Source: Heliocidaris tuberculata | Lineage: Eukaryota; Echinodermata; Echinoidea; Camarodonta; Echinometridae | NCBI GenBank assembly: GCA_025618425.1 | Contig: CM046848.1 | Span: 31,283,725-31,347,724, forward strand | Reading direction: 5' to 3' | Length of the DNA stretch: 64,000 nt | Shown: piece after piece, positions 1 through 14,314 of the stretch | Layout: each line of letters opens with the position of its first letter | Numbering within the stretch: position 1 is the first letter of the stretch | Made by a program: the position numbers and the translations under genes | Notes under the pieces: model-generated | What the model was told of the DNA's origin: nothing | The model's input: only the letters and a program-made list of their open reading frames with translations | Databases searched by the model: none

Positions 1-3000
1 CTCCCGTCCCTTCAAAGGAAAATTTACGAAAATCAGCTTCCATACTGAATATATTCATGACAGTCATCATAATGCGATAACCACGGCAAGATAATGGGAT
101 ATCAGTTTCGTCTGAGACGTGCTCATGACACGAGAGAATATTTGAAAGCTCTCTAAGAAGCGCAGCTCAAGTTCAAGAAAATAGCACGATTTGACATTAA
201 CATCATCCCGAATAAATCACTTAAGTATTCTTCAGGACTTGGTGGACACCCCCAAACAACCATCGCCATCTAGCTTCCAATGCAATCTTATTTCGCTGTT
301 TGCGCCATTTTACATTAGCGAGAACCGCCACAACGACATCTCCAGCCCCTAAGCCATTAGTGTAAATTACGATGATTAAAACGCTAAATTTTTGAAACCT
401 TTATTTGCCGTAATGGTTTCTTTTTTGAAAAGCGGCGCGCGCCAATTTCAGTCCATTCCGCCTTCACGAAGCTAATATACACGTGCTTTTGAAGCAGCTG
501 CGTTGCCATGGTAATTTTGGTTGTAGAATTAAAAGGCAATTCTCCCTTCTAATCCATTTCGTTTCAAGTTAGCGATGGATCATGGAGAACTAAAAACAGA
601 TTAAGATAAATGAGGTCTCTCGCACTTCCCCGATACTAGAAAAACAAAACTTTTCTCTTCTAAAAATTACTGTTTTATACTCTCGTGTCACGACGTTCTG
701 CTAAAATGGAAAGACGGTTAGTTGTGAGGTGAACCTTATGACCTGTATTAACAGAAAATTTTGATTTTTCCCCCCTCTCTCTTATTTGTTTTCTATTCTT
801 AAATCAAGTAAAAGAAAACTATTGGCGGAAAAAGGAAAAAACACACCAGTGCTTGCTGCCCATTTTTGACACCGACAGAAGTAGGCTGTCCGCAACAATG
901 GAAGATTGACAGGAGAAATAAAGAAAGATATTTTCACCGAGGGATTGTAAAGTTACGAGCTCCCCTGCCCAACATGGTGATAAAGCGGTTCTCTAATGAT
1001 AGTACCCGCGCTCTGACAACGACGCGACACCTTCAAATTGAAATGTATGGTGGCCCTAAGGGGACAAAATCGATCGCGAAGCGTGCACACCAGCCTTAGA
1101 CATAGGTCGTGGCGTTCTACGAGCAACAGATGAAGAGGAAGTACGCCGCGATAATTTTGTCGCTAACTTCAGCTGCCTCCCCTCAATCACCTATACAGTT
1201 CTCCCCCTAATTTTGAATACTTTGGAAAGAAAAGAGCACATGAGAAAAACGGGAGAAAACAGCTAGCATTCACATTCAGAAAGAAAAAAATCCCCAGCGT
1301 ATTGCCCAAGGGTATGGCAAGTTAAATCGTGTCCTTTGCCTTCCAAATCATGGTTTTCTCTTTATTATATAAATGTTGATATCGTTCGCAGGAAAAAAAA
1401 TCTGGCGCCAGATATCTTTCAAGAAATAATAATAATAATAATAAAAAAAGACCGCAATGTTTCACGTTTAGACTTACAACAGTCTACAAAAACTGAACGA
1501 CTTTTAAAGACTATCCATTATATCTTAATTGACATGATGATCTTCTTCCACAATCATAACCCATCATAATTACGACGTTTTTGTCGCCAATCACTTGCAA
1601 CCAACTGCTCGTTCAGAGGCCCCATGCCTTCCCCTCTCAATAACTTAACCTTTTCGTTATTTTACGTTGATCAACTTGAATCTACATCAATGACGTACTT
1701 TCAATTCGGTAATCCTAACTTCAATTACTTCCCTTAACCCTGCAAAATTAAGTCCACAACTCTAGACAATTATTACTGTACTTTGAAAGGCATGTACTCT
1801 ACCGAATCAAAACTAGCTCTATACTTGTCTAATTTTAGGAATAATAAGTGTCTGATTGATATCTCTCTTGGTGAACTCACAAACGTAGAATACTTTATTA
1901 TCTCACTTCCAGCCCGTCAAAAAGATCACTTTCTTAGAGTAAGATTTATTTTAGAACTCGACCGTATGATATTTTTTGTTTTGTTCGATGGGGTTATAAA
2001 TCCAAGAGGGAGTTTTGGATAATGACTGAAGTCCTGAGTAGTTGAAATATCGGAAATCGGTTGTCAGAACCATTTACTTGTAGACGAGCATGAGTCTTTC
2101 GAAATTTACTAAAGTTTCTTTCTCTCTCCCCCTCTCTCTTTCTTACTAATCTGCCTTACGCTTTATTTTAAAAGATGAAATACTATCAATCACTGCCACT
2201 GCCTATAAACAGACTAATCATCGATGAAAATACTCACGCAATTTGATATTTTTAGCTGAAGTCTCATTGTAAGAATCAAATAGAAAACTGTACTTTCTTC
2301 ATCGTCACCCTGCTTATCTGTCAGATACCGTTCTGATCGCTCAATAACTTTGCCCTTTTCTATCAAATTCTGCGCATCTTAATTTTGAGAGAGATTCAAA
2401 TTTATTGCCCTCATTGAAACTCATATAGCTCCCACTGACGCTACAATAATAATTGTCTGGTACATAAGGTAAAATAGATAAACTGAACTTGAACTACTAT
2501 ATCAGCAATATCATAAAAATCTGATGATTTGTGCTGAATTATAATTTTATCGTCATGAGTTCTTCGTTTGTGTTACGAATCCAGCTTGAAATAAAGATAG
2601 TTATAATCACTTCATCTTCATACTTGTACTTCCCATTCATAACACCATAATGATTAAATTTCAAAGAATTAGACTAACATTTATCTAACCTAAATTTGGA
2701 AGAAAAAAAAAAACACAGTGAACTACTGTCGTGCCAGGTTCAGAAGAAAACAACGCTAGAAACCTGATGTAAAAAGAAAAGTGCTCAAATAACAGCTTGT
2801 GAGACAGAATGACAAGACAGGTTGGTTTGCCACAGAGAGAGCCCTGACAGCATCAGGTTGGACTGCAAAGCCGACACATTTTGATCTGTTCCTCTTCTCA
2901 CTCTTTTTATCGTGCTAATCTGAGTGAAGTTTGGACAAATCGAGTTCAAGAGAAGTCAAGTTGCGGTGATTTACTGGAAACCTGATGAACGCTGATGGTC

Positions 3001-4872
3001 CATTTCGATCATCCGACTTCTACCGACTAATGCTTTCCACCGATTTTGTCGGTAATCGGGCGGATTCACCGCAGGATGACAGAAAAGACACGCTCGCCAT
3101 CTTCACTGTCCATCCTCCTCAGTGTCTTGCATTGTCATATACTGACTGTCAAACCAGAAACTTTCGCCTGCATGAAACTTTTAAACGTTTCTCGAGAAGA
3201 CCGAGATTCGTGAAAGTTTGATGCCCCAAAAGATCAAATTTTAATTGAATTACAACATGAAATATAATCATATAATACTCGAAAGTTTCTTCTCGCGAAA
3301 ATGGCCTTATTTCAAACGGTTCGGGAAAGTTTCTCGTTTTTACAGGATTTGGCGGACGGTAGAAGGTGCGAAAGCCAAGATCGCTATCATTAACCCAACC
3401 AGTACCAAAGGTAGATGCATTACGTAAAAAGACAACTACCATTGCATGACTATGGCTACAAGAGAGTTAACCAGGTGATCCAGAGTATAGAAGCTCGTGT
3501 TCTCATCAGTTGCTCAGTCACAGTGAAGGGTTGTGCACCGTCACACTGTATATGCTGAAATTACACAAAGTGCCTGTAGAAACACGATAACCCCATCTTT
3601 ACTTTCCACGTTTCCTTCTCATCTGTTATCTAAAGCAAAGAAAGTATCTATCACCTAAGGTTAAGCATGTATTGTAGATAACACGAGGATGTAGGCCGAT
3701 CCTCTGATTATTGAAGATACTTGACTACTTTCAAACTGACACCTTGTTGTTGTTTTTTTCTTTACGAAGCGAAGACGACAATACACAAATTTAAAAAGAA
3801 GGCAACGGTTCACGCATCTTGGTTAAAAATTCATACTTGGGACGAATGCAAGACTATTGAAAAAAAAAGGCTGAATGCGAAGGATGGGGCACACTGGGAA
3901 AGGGAGGGTGGCAAAGCTTGAGAAAAAAAAGAAAGAACATCGTTGGGCCAACTTGGGGGAAAAACAAAGTAATTTTAAGAAAGAAGACTGCAGGAAAAAG
4001 GAGAGGGAAAATCAAATGAATAATAGCTGCCCTGTGAAACATTTTCTCTTTCTCTCTTTCCTTTTCTTTTTCCTCGTCTTTTTTTTAAAATTTTTTTTTT
4101 AACACTACCATGACTGTCAAAGTGTGCATTGTGGAATAAATAAAACAGTTATCTTTCCAAGACCCACATGCGCAGGTGCACTTTCTCTGACACCTCGACC
4201 AGGGGGTGAATCAACGTCATTCAAGAAGCAAGCCTATGAATGTAAATGGAAATCCATGCAAGCAGAAAGAAAAGCAAAAGGAGAAGAAAAGGGGGAGGGT
4301 AGAGAAATTAAGATGACGAGAGAACAAGTTAGAGTAGCAACATTTGCCAACGCTGTCACGGTCTATTGCCTTCAGGCTATCAAAGCGCGGCGGGTGATAC
4401 ATACATGGCTGCCGTACTGATCACTGCGCGCACCATCACCCGCGTATTACGCGCGCATGGGCGAATCGAGACTGCATACCCGGCCGTGCGAAGGGGCTAA
4501 TGGTTCGCGCTTCTTTTACTCGCAGGAGAATCATTCGAGACAGAGCGTTATGACAAGTACGAGATCTCCCGGCGGCTTGCTGCCTAGGGGTGCAATTGTG
4601 AACTTTACACAAAAAAGAAAGAAAGAAAAAAAAAACAGGGAAAATGCATGTGAGAAAAATGTTGGTGAGTGAAGAATCTTTAGAGCAAAAAGAGAAAAGA
4701 AAACGAGAGTGCATTTAGGGAAAGAAGAGAATGGGGGAAATCAACGGGCCGGATGGAACAGGTGAAAAACTCTTTATGGAATACAGTTGGACCGCAATGA
4801 TGAGAAGGAAGTGTTAGGATTTCTTGTTGAGATCATGGCTGTCAGCAACCATCGCGGTCGAAGAGGCGATCA
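1..4872. other. Non-coding, no gene recognised
   Basis: AT-rich unique sequence with only short open frames (under 100 codons), none resembling a known protein. It contains a short (AAT)n at about 1425-1443, a purine-rich stretch near 3900-4020 and the GAAACTTTC cluster listed separately. On the reading that the LMO4-like gene continues leftwards, this is intron or 3' flank. Confidence 0.5.
3157..3333. promoter_or_regulatory. Cluster of GAAA(C/G)TTTC motifs
   Basis: GAAACTTTC or its complement occurs at 3157-3165, 3281-3289 and 3325-3333, with near copies at 3174-3182 and 3212-3220. Five in 177 bases is well above chance for a nine-base word. It could be a homotypic binding-site cluster or the residue of an old inverted repeat. 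The small open frames over it are not recognised. Confidence 0.3.
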
Positions 4873-5049
4873 CGAGGAGGAAAAGAGAGTGAGAAAGAAA
4901 ATAGAGTAAGAAAGAGGAGAGAGAGAGAGAGAAGGATAAAGAAAGGGAGAAAGGAAGAGAAAGAGAGAGAGGGGGACACTATACAGGGGAGAAAAACACA
5001 AGTGATAGAAGACATAGGAAGGAGAGAACGATAGATGAGATAGACAGAA

Positions 5050-5095
<46 letters not shown>

Positions 5096-5108
5096 GATGA
5101 GGGACGAG
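4873..5108 (+). repeat. Polypurine tract ending in (GA)20
   Basis: About 235 bases of almost uninterrupted purine on the plus strand, finishing with a pure (GA)20 at 5053-5092. Long mirror-like purine strands of this kind can form triplex DNA. Ser/Leu-rich open frames on the minus strand here are the translation of CT repeats. Confidence 0.9.
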
Positions 5109-8100
5109 GATCGATTGTGGGTTGGCAGAAGACCAACTGTATTTCTGTCAAGTGCGAAAGGTTTCATCTTGGTTTTTTTTGACATCTTAAGTTGCTTTTT
5201 TAATCCCCTTTATCCTGTCCATGCTATGTTTGTCATGTCTGGACAATTTCTTCCACCTTTCCAAAAGCTATATTTTACATTTTTCCCCATACATCGCAAG
5301 GAAACACCCATATGAATGTTTTTGCAGTAATAGAGCCACTTAAACTGTTCCAATGCATCAATGTCTATTGATGTTAATCACAGCGAACGTGGTTTAAAGA
5401 TAAAGTTGAGTGTGGTCAGGCAATTACATTGTGAAAGAAACTGTGTCTGGAAGCCGTTGGGAAAATTTGATTATGTAGTACATAAGAATTGGTGTGTACT
5501 GTGAGGTTTTGGAATCATCAAAATGAGAAGAAATTGACTCAATCTTGCTAAAAGTCACATGCACTACACATAGAATTGGGTTTATGGGACTACGCACACA
5601 TTATGCCATAAAAGCTTGGTCCGAACTTTTCAGCTGTTTCTTTATACATGTTACAGTAATAATTCAAATAATTATGAGGGTATTAGTAGAGCAAACTTAT
5701 TCAGTGGACATTTCTGCCATGATGTTCTCCTAAACAGACATAATTATAAAAAACGAGAAAGCTAAAAAAATATTTTTCATCTTGACCAGAACTCAACTAC
5801 CTCTTTAACACTGTTTAAAACGCACGACAGTATCTAATGACAATGTCTGCACGCGTTGGCAGCCAACTGTCATATCCCAACATAATCCCATTAAACAGAA
5901 ACATTGTGACATGCTGTCTGACGTCACTAGAAAAATGAATTATGTCCTGTCGAACAAACTTCATATTTAAAGCCAAGCTATGTTAAACATGGATATACTA
6001 TACCGTAGTATATCCATGTTATAAAGAAGCTCGGGGTCATTTTTTGCATGAAAATTTAGGCATTCTCCAATACTTCGTACTGTATGGTGTATAACAATTG
6101 AGCTAGATCTAAATGCTTTTTAAAAAATGTATATTACTATTGAACAATACTGTGCCGTTAAAAACATTATGATTTATAGCATTCTACTTCAATAATCACC
6201 CAAAAAAGGAGCTAATAATCTGACTTTTTTAATGTTATTGGACGCTAGGCAACGGTATGATATGTTGCAAATAAAAATCCTAATTTGTAAAGAAATATAA
6301 GGAAATACATCTGGAATTGCACAATTTCAGTTTCACTTTCTAGGTGTCTGCACTCTGCAGTGATAATTGTTTTGACGTCTTTGCACTACTTCTCCAAATG
6401 AAAAGAAGAGTAGCCCTCTTTCAAAACGAGTGCTAATTTTCTTGATGCATTTCCCCTCCCATCTTGCAAACTCTCGTTCATCGCAAGCTGCCAAACTAGG
6501 CTTTTATTAGATCAGCGATATGAACATTATAGATTCAAGCCGGAAACCCAATGCTATTCCCAAAATGAAGAAGAAGCAAAAAATCTCCATGAAGAAAATT
6601 CGTCCCATTAAAGACACCCCCATCCTTCATATTCCGGCTGCCTGTTTATATCGAAAGTGCCTAATATTCAAATCGAATTTCCCATTAAAACTGTCCCGAC
6701 GAATCTAGTCGATGCTAATTGATAGAGCAAGACCAAAATGTCTTACTTTCTTCGCCGCAGGCACCGTTTTGTCGAGGCGAGACGTTAAATTCAAATTATA
6801 CGTAATTAGTGACGTCACAACGCGTCCATACTGTGAATCTGATACGATATTGACGAATGAATCACTGCATGAGATAGTCTAGTTCCCAGACAATATCATT
6901 ATGTCTTCTAGAATGAGGTAACATCATTCATGAATTCGGGAATTGTTTCGTCAAAATTAAACATATCGATATCAAAAAAGAAAGATGGAGTGATCAATAC
7001 AGCTGATATTCAACCCTCCGTGTAAATGACAAGAAGACTTACAAAAAGTACACCACCTTATTTCAATGTTTACAAATAAAGACGTACGACACTTATCCCC
7101 CAAGTTATTGAGTCCCTATGTAACGCGACATGTGTATCCAATTTACAAGTAGTGTTGCAGAAAAAAGCAAAATCGGTTATCGTTTAAGCGATCATTGTTA
7201 TCGTTAACCAATCATCTGCAGACGTTAATTCGTACTGACACAATATTTTGATGTGTCCTTTCACGCACCGCACTTAAATTGGTTAACACGGAGCAGGTTT
7301 CGTTCATAATATGAAGCTATCAAACTAGTATATTTGCTTATCGTCTTTCGTGTGTTTTCTCTCCTTACTGGGTAACGTGGATTACTGATAAGGAGGAGGT
7401 GGAAAATAGTTCACTGCGGCACGAACCCATAATTTGCTGAAAGTACCGAAGCCTATTTACTTGTCTTCCTGAAACAATCATTACGATATTCCTCTATTAT
7501 CATTTGCAAACAGCGGTGAAAGTCAAACCAAAATTCTGCCTCGAGCAGTAATATTCTCATCTATTAATAGACTGATCACTCTGATAGAAATCTTGTCTTT
7601 ATTGATATTTATTATTCGGTGAACTAAGTAAGGGATAATGAGCTGGTTTCGCAGCTATGCATAACATTCTCTTAAAGGCAATTAAATTAAAAAATAATAA
7701 CTGCTGACGCCGGCTGAAAAACATATCTAGAATTTCACAATTTTTATACTTTAAATGCTTTAGGAAAGGTCAGATATCTATATAATCATAATTGTGTTTA
7801 CGATGATTAAAATTACTATTACGGTTATTCTGGTGACTGTTAAGTTACGGTAATTCGTGAAAGACAGTCTTCTATTACACAGCATATTTTTTATGATCAA
7901 TTTACAACAACTGTATCCATTTTTGGAAGAGGGATCCTTTTTCCGAAACGATGTAAAATATATTAAGCACATCATACCTGCTGTATTTCCATATTTAAAG
8001 ACAAACAGGACTGGATTCGAACCACGCTCTGAATGGCAATCCTACATGAACATGCCCCATCATCCAACTCTGCATGTCTGTATCCCCCTCCCCCTTCATC

Positions 8101-9625
8101 TATCAAGCATCAACCCTTCAAGTAAATAAAATACGGGACTATTATGGGAAAAGCAGGAGCAGAGGAACTCGCCAAGTCCCACATGTCTATCTTCTCTCTT
8201 TGCACTGTCATAATACCATAGACTTACAACAACAATTAGATGCCCTATAATGGAGTCTCCGAGATGCTTTCATATTCCGTGATGCATTAAGTGGTGGTGG
8301 AGAGAGCCTTATAGGGGCGTAACAGGTGCAGTGGGAGAAGGGGGTCCAACACTGCACCGGAATGGGGTGTAGCACTACACCCCTCGTTCTTCCAATGGTA
8401 AAATCATTTTGAAATGGGTTTTTAAATGGTTCTGTCACTTGATGTGTCTTCTTCCTTTTTTCTTTTACCCTCAAACCAAGTAAGATGGAAAAAATTAATT
8501 TGACAGTTAATCCAATAATAGAGGCCTAAATTAAGTCAAAGTATGACAGAGACAGAGAGATTGCGAAGACAGGGGGGCAGAAACTATGGGAAGGGTGGTA
8601 TTAATAAAGAAAGGGGTACATGATTTCCCTTTCACACCCTCTCAGAGCCATCTCCCATCCTCCTCCTCTTTGTGTTAAGGTATGTCTTGATGTAAATACT
8701 ATCACTGAGTACAGTAAATAGACATCTCGGGCCGCGTGCGATTGACGAACCAGGCTTCTCCAGCACTCATCATAAAGCGACGCCGGTTAATAGCGGCGGT
8801 GATGATAGATAACATGATATCAATCGTTTGTCAACCATCTTCACTTACCTTTTGAGTAAGGAATTCCTCCTCTACCTTCTGTTACCGCCATCAGGCAGAC
8901 TGAGGCCCATTTCACACTTCAAAGTTAATCTCAGCTCAATACATTTGACGTCCTAATATGTGTGTATGATAGTGATCGCCCATAATTTTCTTTGATGTTC
9001 ATTACAAAGATTCAAGAGCTCAGTGTTCCTCATTTATGCGTTTATTTTATTGTGTTTTTAATATTACGTATTTTCAATCATTCTGCCTTTGCAAATGAAA
9101 TAAAATTTCGTTTCGTGGCATTCTACGCAGTAAGTTATACCAACTTACAATACAGGGTAAGAATGGGTTTCGACGGGCTGATATTGATATGAAGGAGGCA
9201 GATGTTATAAGGACTAGGTTTCATATTGTTATTTTGATATAAAAAGAGGATTTGAATCCAATAGAATCGAGTATTGTCATAAGGGGATCGGTACACCCCC
9301 ACTTACAAATAGCTCGTTTGTTGACGAAGAGCTTATGTGACAGTTTTATAAACAGGGAGTGCAATTATAATACCAAATTTCATATTCTCTTTTCCCACAA
9401 ACTGTGAATGGTATAAAACGGAATGGAATTGGATCATGAGGGGTAAGGTTTCAATGCGTGCAGACTTTCCACAACCCGTCTGGTAGCCTAAATAGCAAAC
9501 ATACATTATAAGATGTCGAATCGCTTTGTAGATACATTACATTCACGTGAAGAAAAAAAAAGTGGTATTAAAAATATCACTTAATAGGATTCACTGGTAA
9601 CATAGGATTAGGGTTAAGATAGTAC
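5109..9625. other. Non-coding, no gene recognised
   Basis: Mostly unique AT-rich DNA with the 5986 inverted repeat. A minus-strand donor-like AAAG|GTAAGT lies near 8850, but the frame before it is open for only about 20 codons and looks like nothing known. A G-rich block near 8280-8400 resembles decayed transposon ends without clear repeats. Confidence 0.45.
5986..6020. repeat. Perfect 15-bp inverted repeat with 5-base loop
   Basis: AACATGGATATACTA and its exact complement flank TACCG. The stem does not extend further, so it is too short for a normal microRNA precursor (about 22 paired bases per arm). It may be the remnant of a palindromic element or a cruciform-prone site. Confidence 0.9.
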
Positions 9626-10018
<393 letters not shown>

Positions 10019-10361
10019 GTAGCAGCTATAGGTGACAATGGACGGGAGTGAGAGATTAAAAGAGACAAAGAGGGAAGAGAGGGGGTGATTGGAGACCGAG
10101 AAAAAAAAAGAGGTAGAAACATATTAAACATACGCAACAACATACGGTCAGTAAGAGCTCATAAAGGCAATTTAAGGCCAAAGTTTCTCGTTTTTCATGA
10201 CAGATCATGACCTGAAAGAGAAGACGCAAGTCTCAAGTATTGGTTTGATAATCTAGTTCGTCATCTTGCCCTTGCTCACTCCTCATTGCAGTCCATCCAA
10301 TTAAACCAAGCTTGACGATATTACTCCTCAGCCCGTTAACCACCCGGAAATCGTACAGGTT

Positions 10362-10377
10362 CCCCCCCCCCCCCCCC
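10362..10377 (+). repeat. C16 homopolymer
   Basis: Sixteen consecutive C. Poly-C runs recur in this window (also 45459, 58139, 61562 and 61641), an unusual feature for an AT-rich genome. Exact length is at risk of sequencing error. Confidence 0.9.
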
Positions 10378-12419
10378 AACATCCCCTCCCTCTTTCATCA
10401 AAACGAGCTCCGAAACAACTTCACAGGTCCCTTGCAATTATTGTCCGCCAGATATTAAACTTTACCCACGAGACTTAAGCAAGAGGAAAACCCCCAGTTT
10501 TATTAGAGACGAGGGTAGGAGATTAGAAGAAAAAGAGAAAAGAGGAAAATGCCTCCAAGAACGAGTCAAGTAGGTTAAGAGGAAAGGGAGAAGAAATAAA
10601 TCTCTTCTGTAATCGAATGGAAAGCATAAGCTATTAACGCACGCTTCCATCCATGCAAAGATAGATGTGTTGGGTACAATTTTATCAAGCTGAACATAAT
10701 GAAAAGAGTCAGCTCAGAGCAGAGAGCCGACATAAGACAAGGGTCCGGTGATTGCGCAGGTGTGTTAGATGCGTGGCTCAGGGAGTCCCAACCCTATTAA
10801 AGTCTTTCCTTCTAGACGTACCACACCGGAGCCTGAGTTCATTTAAAGAGCCCCGCTACCACTATATCACTTTAATCAGACACTCGCCCTCACTCAAAAA
10901 CGCTCAAATAATACTACTCTGAAGCGAGAGACAAATCGAGAAGATGCTCTTGCGTTGAAAGAGGAAAGAAAAAGAGATGAGGAGGAGAGGAATGAGATAA
11001 AGACTGAAAGAGACAGAGAGAGACAGAGAGGGAAAGACGAAATAAATCAAATTAAAGCCTTGACACACCTTAGTAAATTGCACCTCGCTTTCAGAGAACA
11101 TTATTGCTCTGTCTTGTCCCCTCTTCCGTCTTCTTAAAACTCCAATCTCTTTTCGTATCTCGGGAATTACTCCGAGCCAACAAGGTCGAGGTACTTTCAT
11201 TTAAATGAATCGTTTACATGGGTACTTACATACGATTCACTAGTCTCTCTAACAGGCTGTCCCGTCAATACGTTTCTTTCCTTTCAATGAATTCAACGTT
11301 ACATCACATCAGCCATATAATAGGCCTCAAAGTCATCTTAAAAACTGCAAATTTATTCACCTAAGTAAATAACACAACCACCACATCACCTCCACCATGC
11401 CGCCCTGCACTGCAAGACACTTTTGCTAAAGATGTGCTACGTCAAAATTTCAAATTGAGAGCCAAATGATATATAGCACGAATCAACATTATGGAAAGCC
11501 TAATCAGCTGTCTACTAATGGTTTGAGTGAAAGACCCTTATTACTATGGGAATATAAGCCTATATAGCTAGCAAAAATGACAAGATTAAAATACAAAAGT
11601 TGCCTCCACAGCGCGTGATACAACATAGACAAGATAGAGAAAACAAAACTGATCATTTCCGTTCAAAATCCCATCAGAAATTGTCACTGATATCTGACGA
11701 CTCTAATATCCTTCTCATTCATATGTTTGTAATTCATATTCAGAAACATCTACTTTGCCTGACCGTATATAAGAGGGCAATGTTCTAGGGAAAAAAGTGC
11801 GTGAACTACAAAGGAAGTTCATGGATGTGATAATCAGTAGTTGTCCGTTCTGGCATTGTTTTAAGCTGGGAGCTAATTCACCAGTTAACAATAAGAGCTT
11901 TGGCACTGGTAAATAAGTCCGAGAAAAAGATATTTGCAGATGGATTTCCTGTCTTTATATGTTGCAATTGTAGTTTAGAGGCTGATAATGGCACAATAGA
12001 CGTTTACACAAAATTTCACACAAAGAGACATACCACTCCGACTACTTCTTTAATTACGAGAACTTTTGAGCCATGAGCAATGACAAAAATATTGGCGAGG
12101 CAGAGATGTCCTTCACAAATAAGACATGTCGAAGTATGTCTTGATTTCTACCCACTACCCGACAATAGTTCTATATATATATATCAATACTCCAAAACAT
12201 GAGAATTCAAGGGTGTTTCCTGTGTAATTACATTAATTCTAGAGCTTTACTTGTTGACAATATTCTAAAACTTCCTTTGCTTTATGAAATATGTGATTAC
12301 AACACATAAACAGAATATATTTGCATATGTTTGTTCTAAAACATTACTTTTCATAAACCCCTCTTTTATCAAAATCATCACAATACACAAGTGGGGGAAA
12401 TTCTAACTTTTCGTGTCAC

Positions 12420-12446
12420 AAAAAACAAACAAACAAACAAACAAAA
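12420..12446 (+). repeat. (CAAA)n microsatellite
   Basis: A short A-rich array, about five units of CAAA flanked by A runs. Confidence 0.85.
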
Positions 12447-14250
12447 AATGTGAAAAAACATCTTCCTTATGTTAGCATGGTTAGTGCTTGTGGGAAATTG
12501 GATTGGATTACGGAAAACGGCTGGCGGTGTATGCCACAGATGTACAGACATGGAATAGATTGTCTAAAATAGTAACAAGACTAATGTTTTAAGTTCTTGA
12601 TTTATGTATCAAAATGCATTAAATCTCAGGTATAGTATCATTACCCACAAGAGAGTAGTACAGCACTTCATTCTCCCTAAATTATCAGGAGATTCCAACA
12701 TAAACCCCTCTTCTTGATCTTATCACAATTTTAACCCTTTTTATCTGTATTTCTGCATGATGTATATAATGTAAGCTAATGGCAAACATCATTAAGTTTT
12801 ATTAATGATAGACGTAACCTCCTCCATCGTCAGGGTTTTTTCTTTACTTTTTTTTTGACTACGTCGACAATGGTCGATGTAGATGGTTATAACGGGATAT
12901 TAATATAGCCATTAAGGAGATAATGCATCTTGAGGATAGGGGGTGATTAGCCCGTTCTCTTTTTCTTTTAGATGATTGGGTTTTAGATGATAGGGATCAT
13001 CATGTGTGCGTTCGCTTTGTTGCACACTGCAGTTCAGAATGGCGTGGAAACACATTTCAGCGCGTTTCTGTAATGCGTTTAGTGCGGATTGTATGGCATC
13101 AATATTTCCAAGATGCCCCAAAAGCAACAATTATCTAATTCAACTGGTAATGGGAACGCTCCCCTTTTAAGATGTTCTTTGGCGTTGTGAGGGCCTTGGA
13201 TTGATGGGGCGGCTTTTGTGCTAAAAAAGGGATGAAGATTGAAGGAAAAGTAGGGAAATTAGGAAGAAGTATGGGTTTTGAAAATGGAACGAAGATGATC
13301 ATAAAATAAGCGATTACGACAGACGACACACTTAGGACTATACGTGCTAATTCGGGAGCCATTAGTGGAGACTGGATTTAAGAAGAAGGCCAGCATATCT
13401 TGTCAAATAATGACATTATGAAACCCATTTACTCTCATCAAGCTACAGGCATTATGCTTCTTGTTTTATCGGTTTATTCATTTCGACCTAATCATCTTTC
13501 TTATCAGGAGTGGCCGACTTTTCCTTAAAAGCCATATGCAGACTTTTAAAAAAGGAAATGATGTGAAACAGGACGACAGACGTTCATAAACATGGTTCTA
13601 TCATTCAGTTCATTTCGTTTATATTTACCGTTTAAAAAGTAAATATTTTTAAAGACTTGCTTGCTGAGAATACACATTTTGTTTGAGCAAACTGTCGTTA
13701 AATAAACCTTGTAAACCTTAGTATATCGAGCTGATAAATAAGCAAATAAAAGGAAACACTTTAATTTTCCGTTTCCATCCTGAACAATAATCCTTCTTTA
13801 CGCCTCTGTCATTAAAACGAAATTTTAACCTCTAAATCGAACCTATTTAATCTACTTTCAACATCGTTATGGTATAAATTATTCTTCAATTATTGGCACA
13901 ATGTCGTTTGGGATATAACCAGTTACTTGCCAAATGGTGTGCAGAAAATCTATGGCTCTGCCTTCACGATATGCATTCAAAAAGGACCATTTAATATCTG
14001 GCTTGAAATGGAATATGTAATGATACTCCCTCTGGCGATGATATGTATAGAAAGGAAATTAGGCTTCCGATCTCGTCCCGTCGCATATGAAAAAACACAC
14101 TTTTTACTCCCTAAAGCTTTTAAGTAAATGAGTGCAATTTGATACGCAAGCAGAATGAGTTTCTTAGCGAGAAAATTATTTTTGCCAATCTAAGCGTGAA
14201 ATTGATGGAGGATGAGAAAGAAACTGAGGATCTGAAGAGGGGTATTGGGA

Positions 14251-14314
14251 GACATAGAGAAAGAGAGAGAAAGACATAGAGAAAGAGAGAGAAAGACATA
14301 GAGAAAGAGAGAAA
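14251..14314 (+). repeat. 22-bp minisatellite, three units
   Basis: Two exact copies of a 22-bp purine-rich unit (GACATAGAGAAAGAGAGAG plus AAA) at 14251-14272 and 14273-14294, then a third copy shortened by one GA pair to 14314. Confidence 0.95.

Larger units (their letters stand above)
10019..14250. other. Non-coding, no gene recognised
   Basis: Unique sequence with purine-rich patches (10500-10600, 10920-11040) and small repeats. All open frames are under 100 codons and unrecognised. I looked here in particular for minus-strand LIM2 codons and saw none. Confidence 0.45.

Noticed and set aside
8006..8060. tRNA-like B box (GGTTCGAATCC, minus strand)
   Set aside because: No convincing A box or cloverleaf; the match to the B box alone is too short to call a tRNA or SINE.
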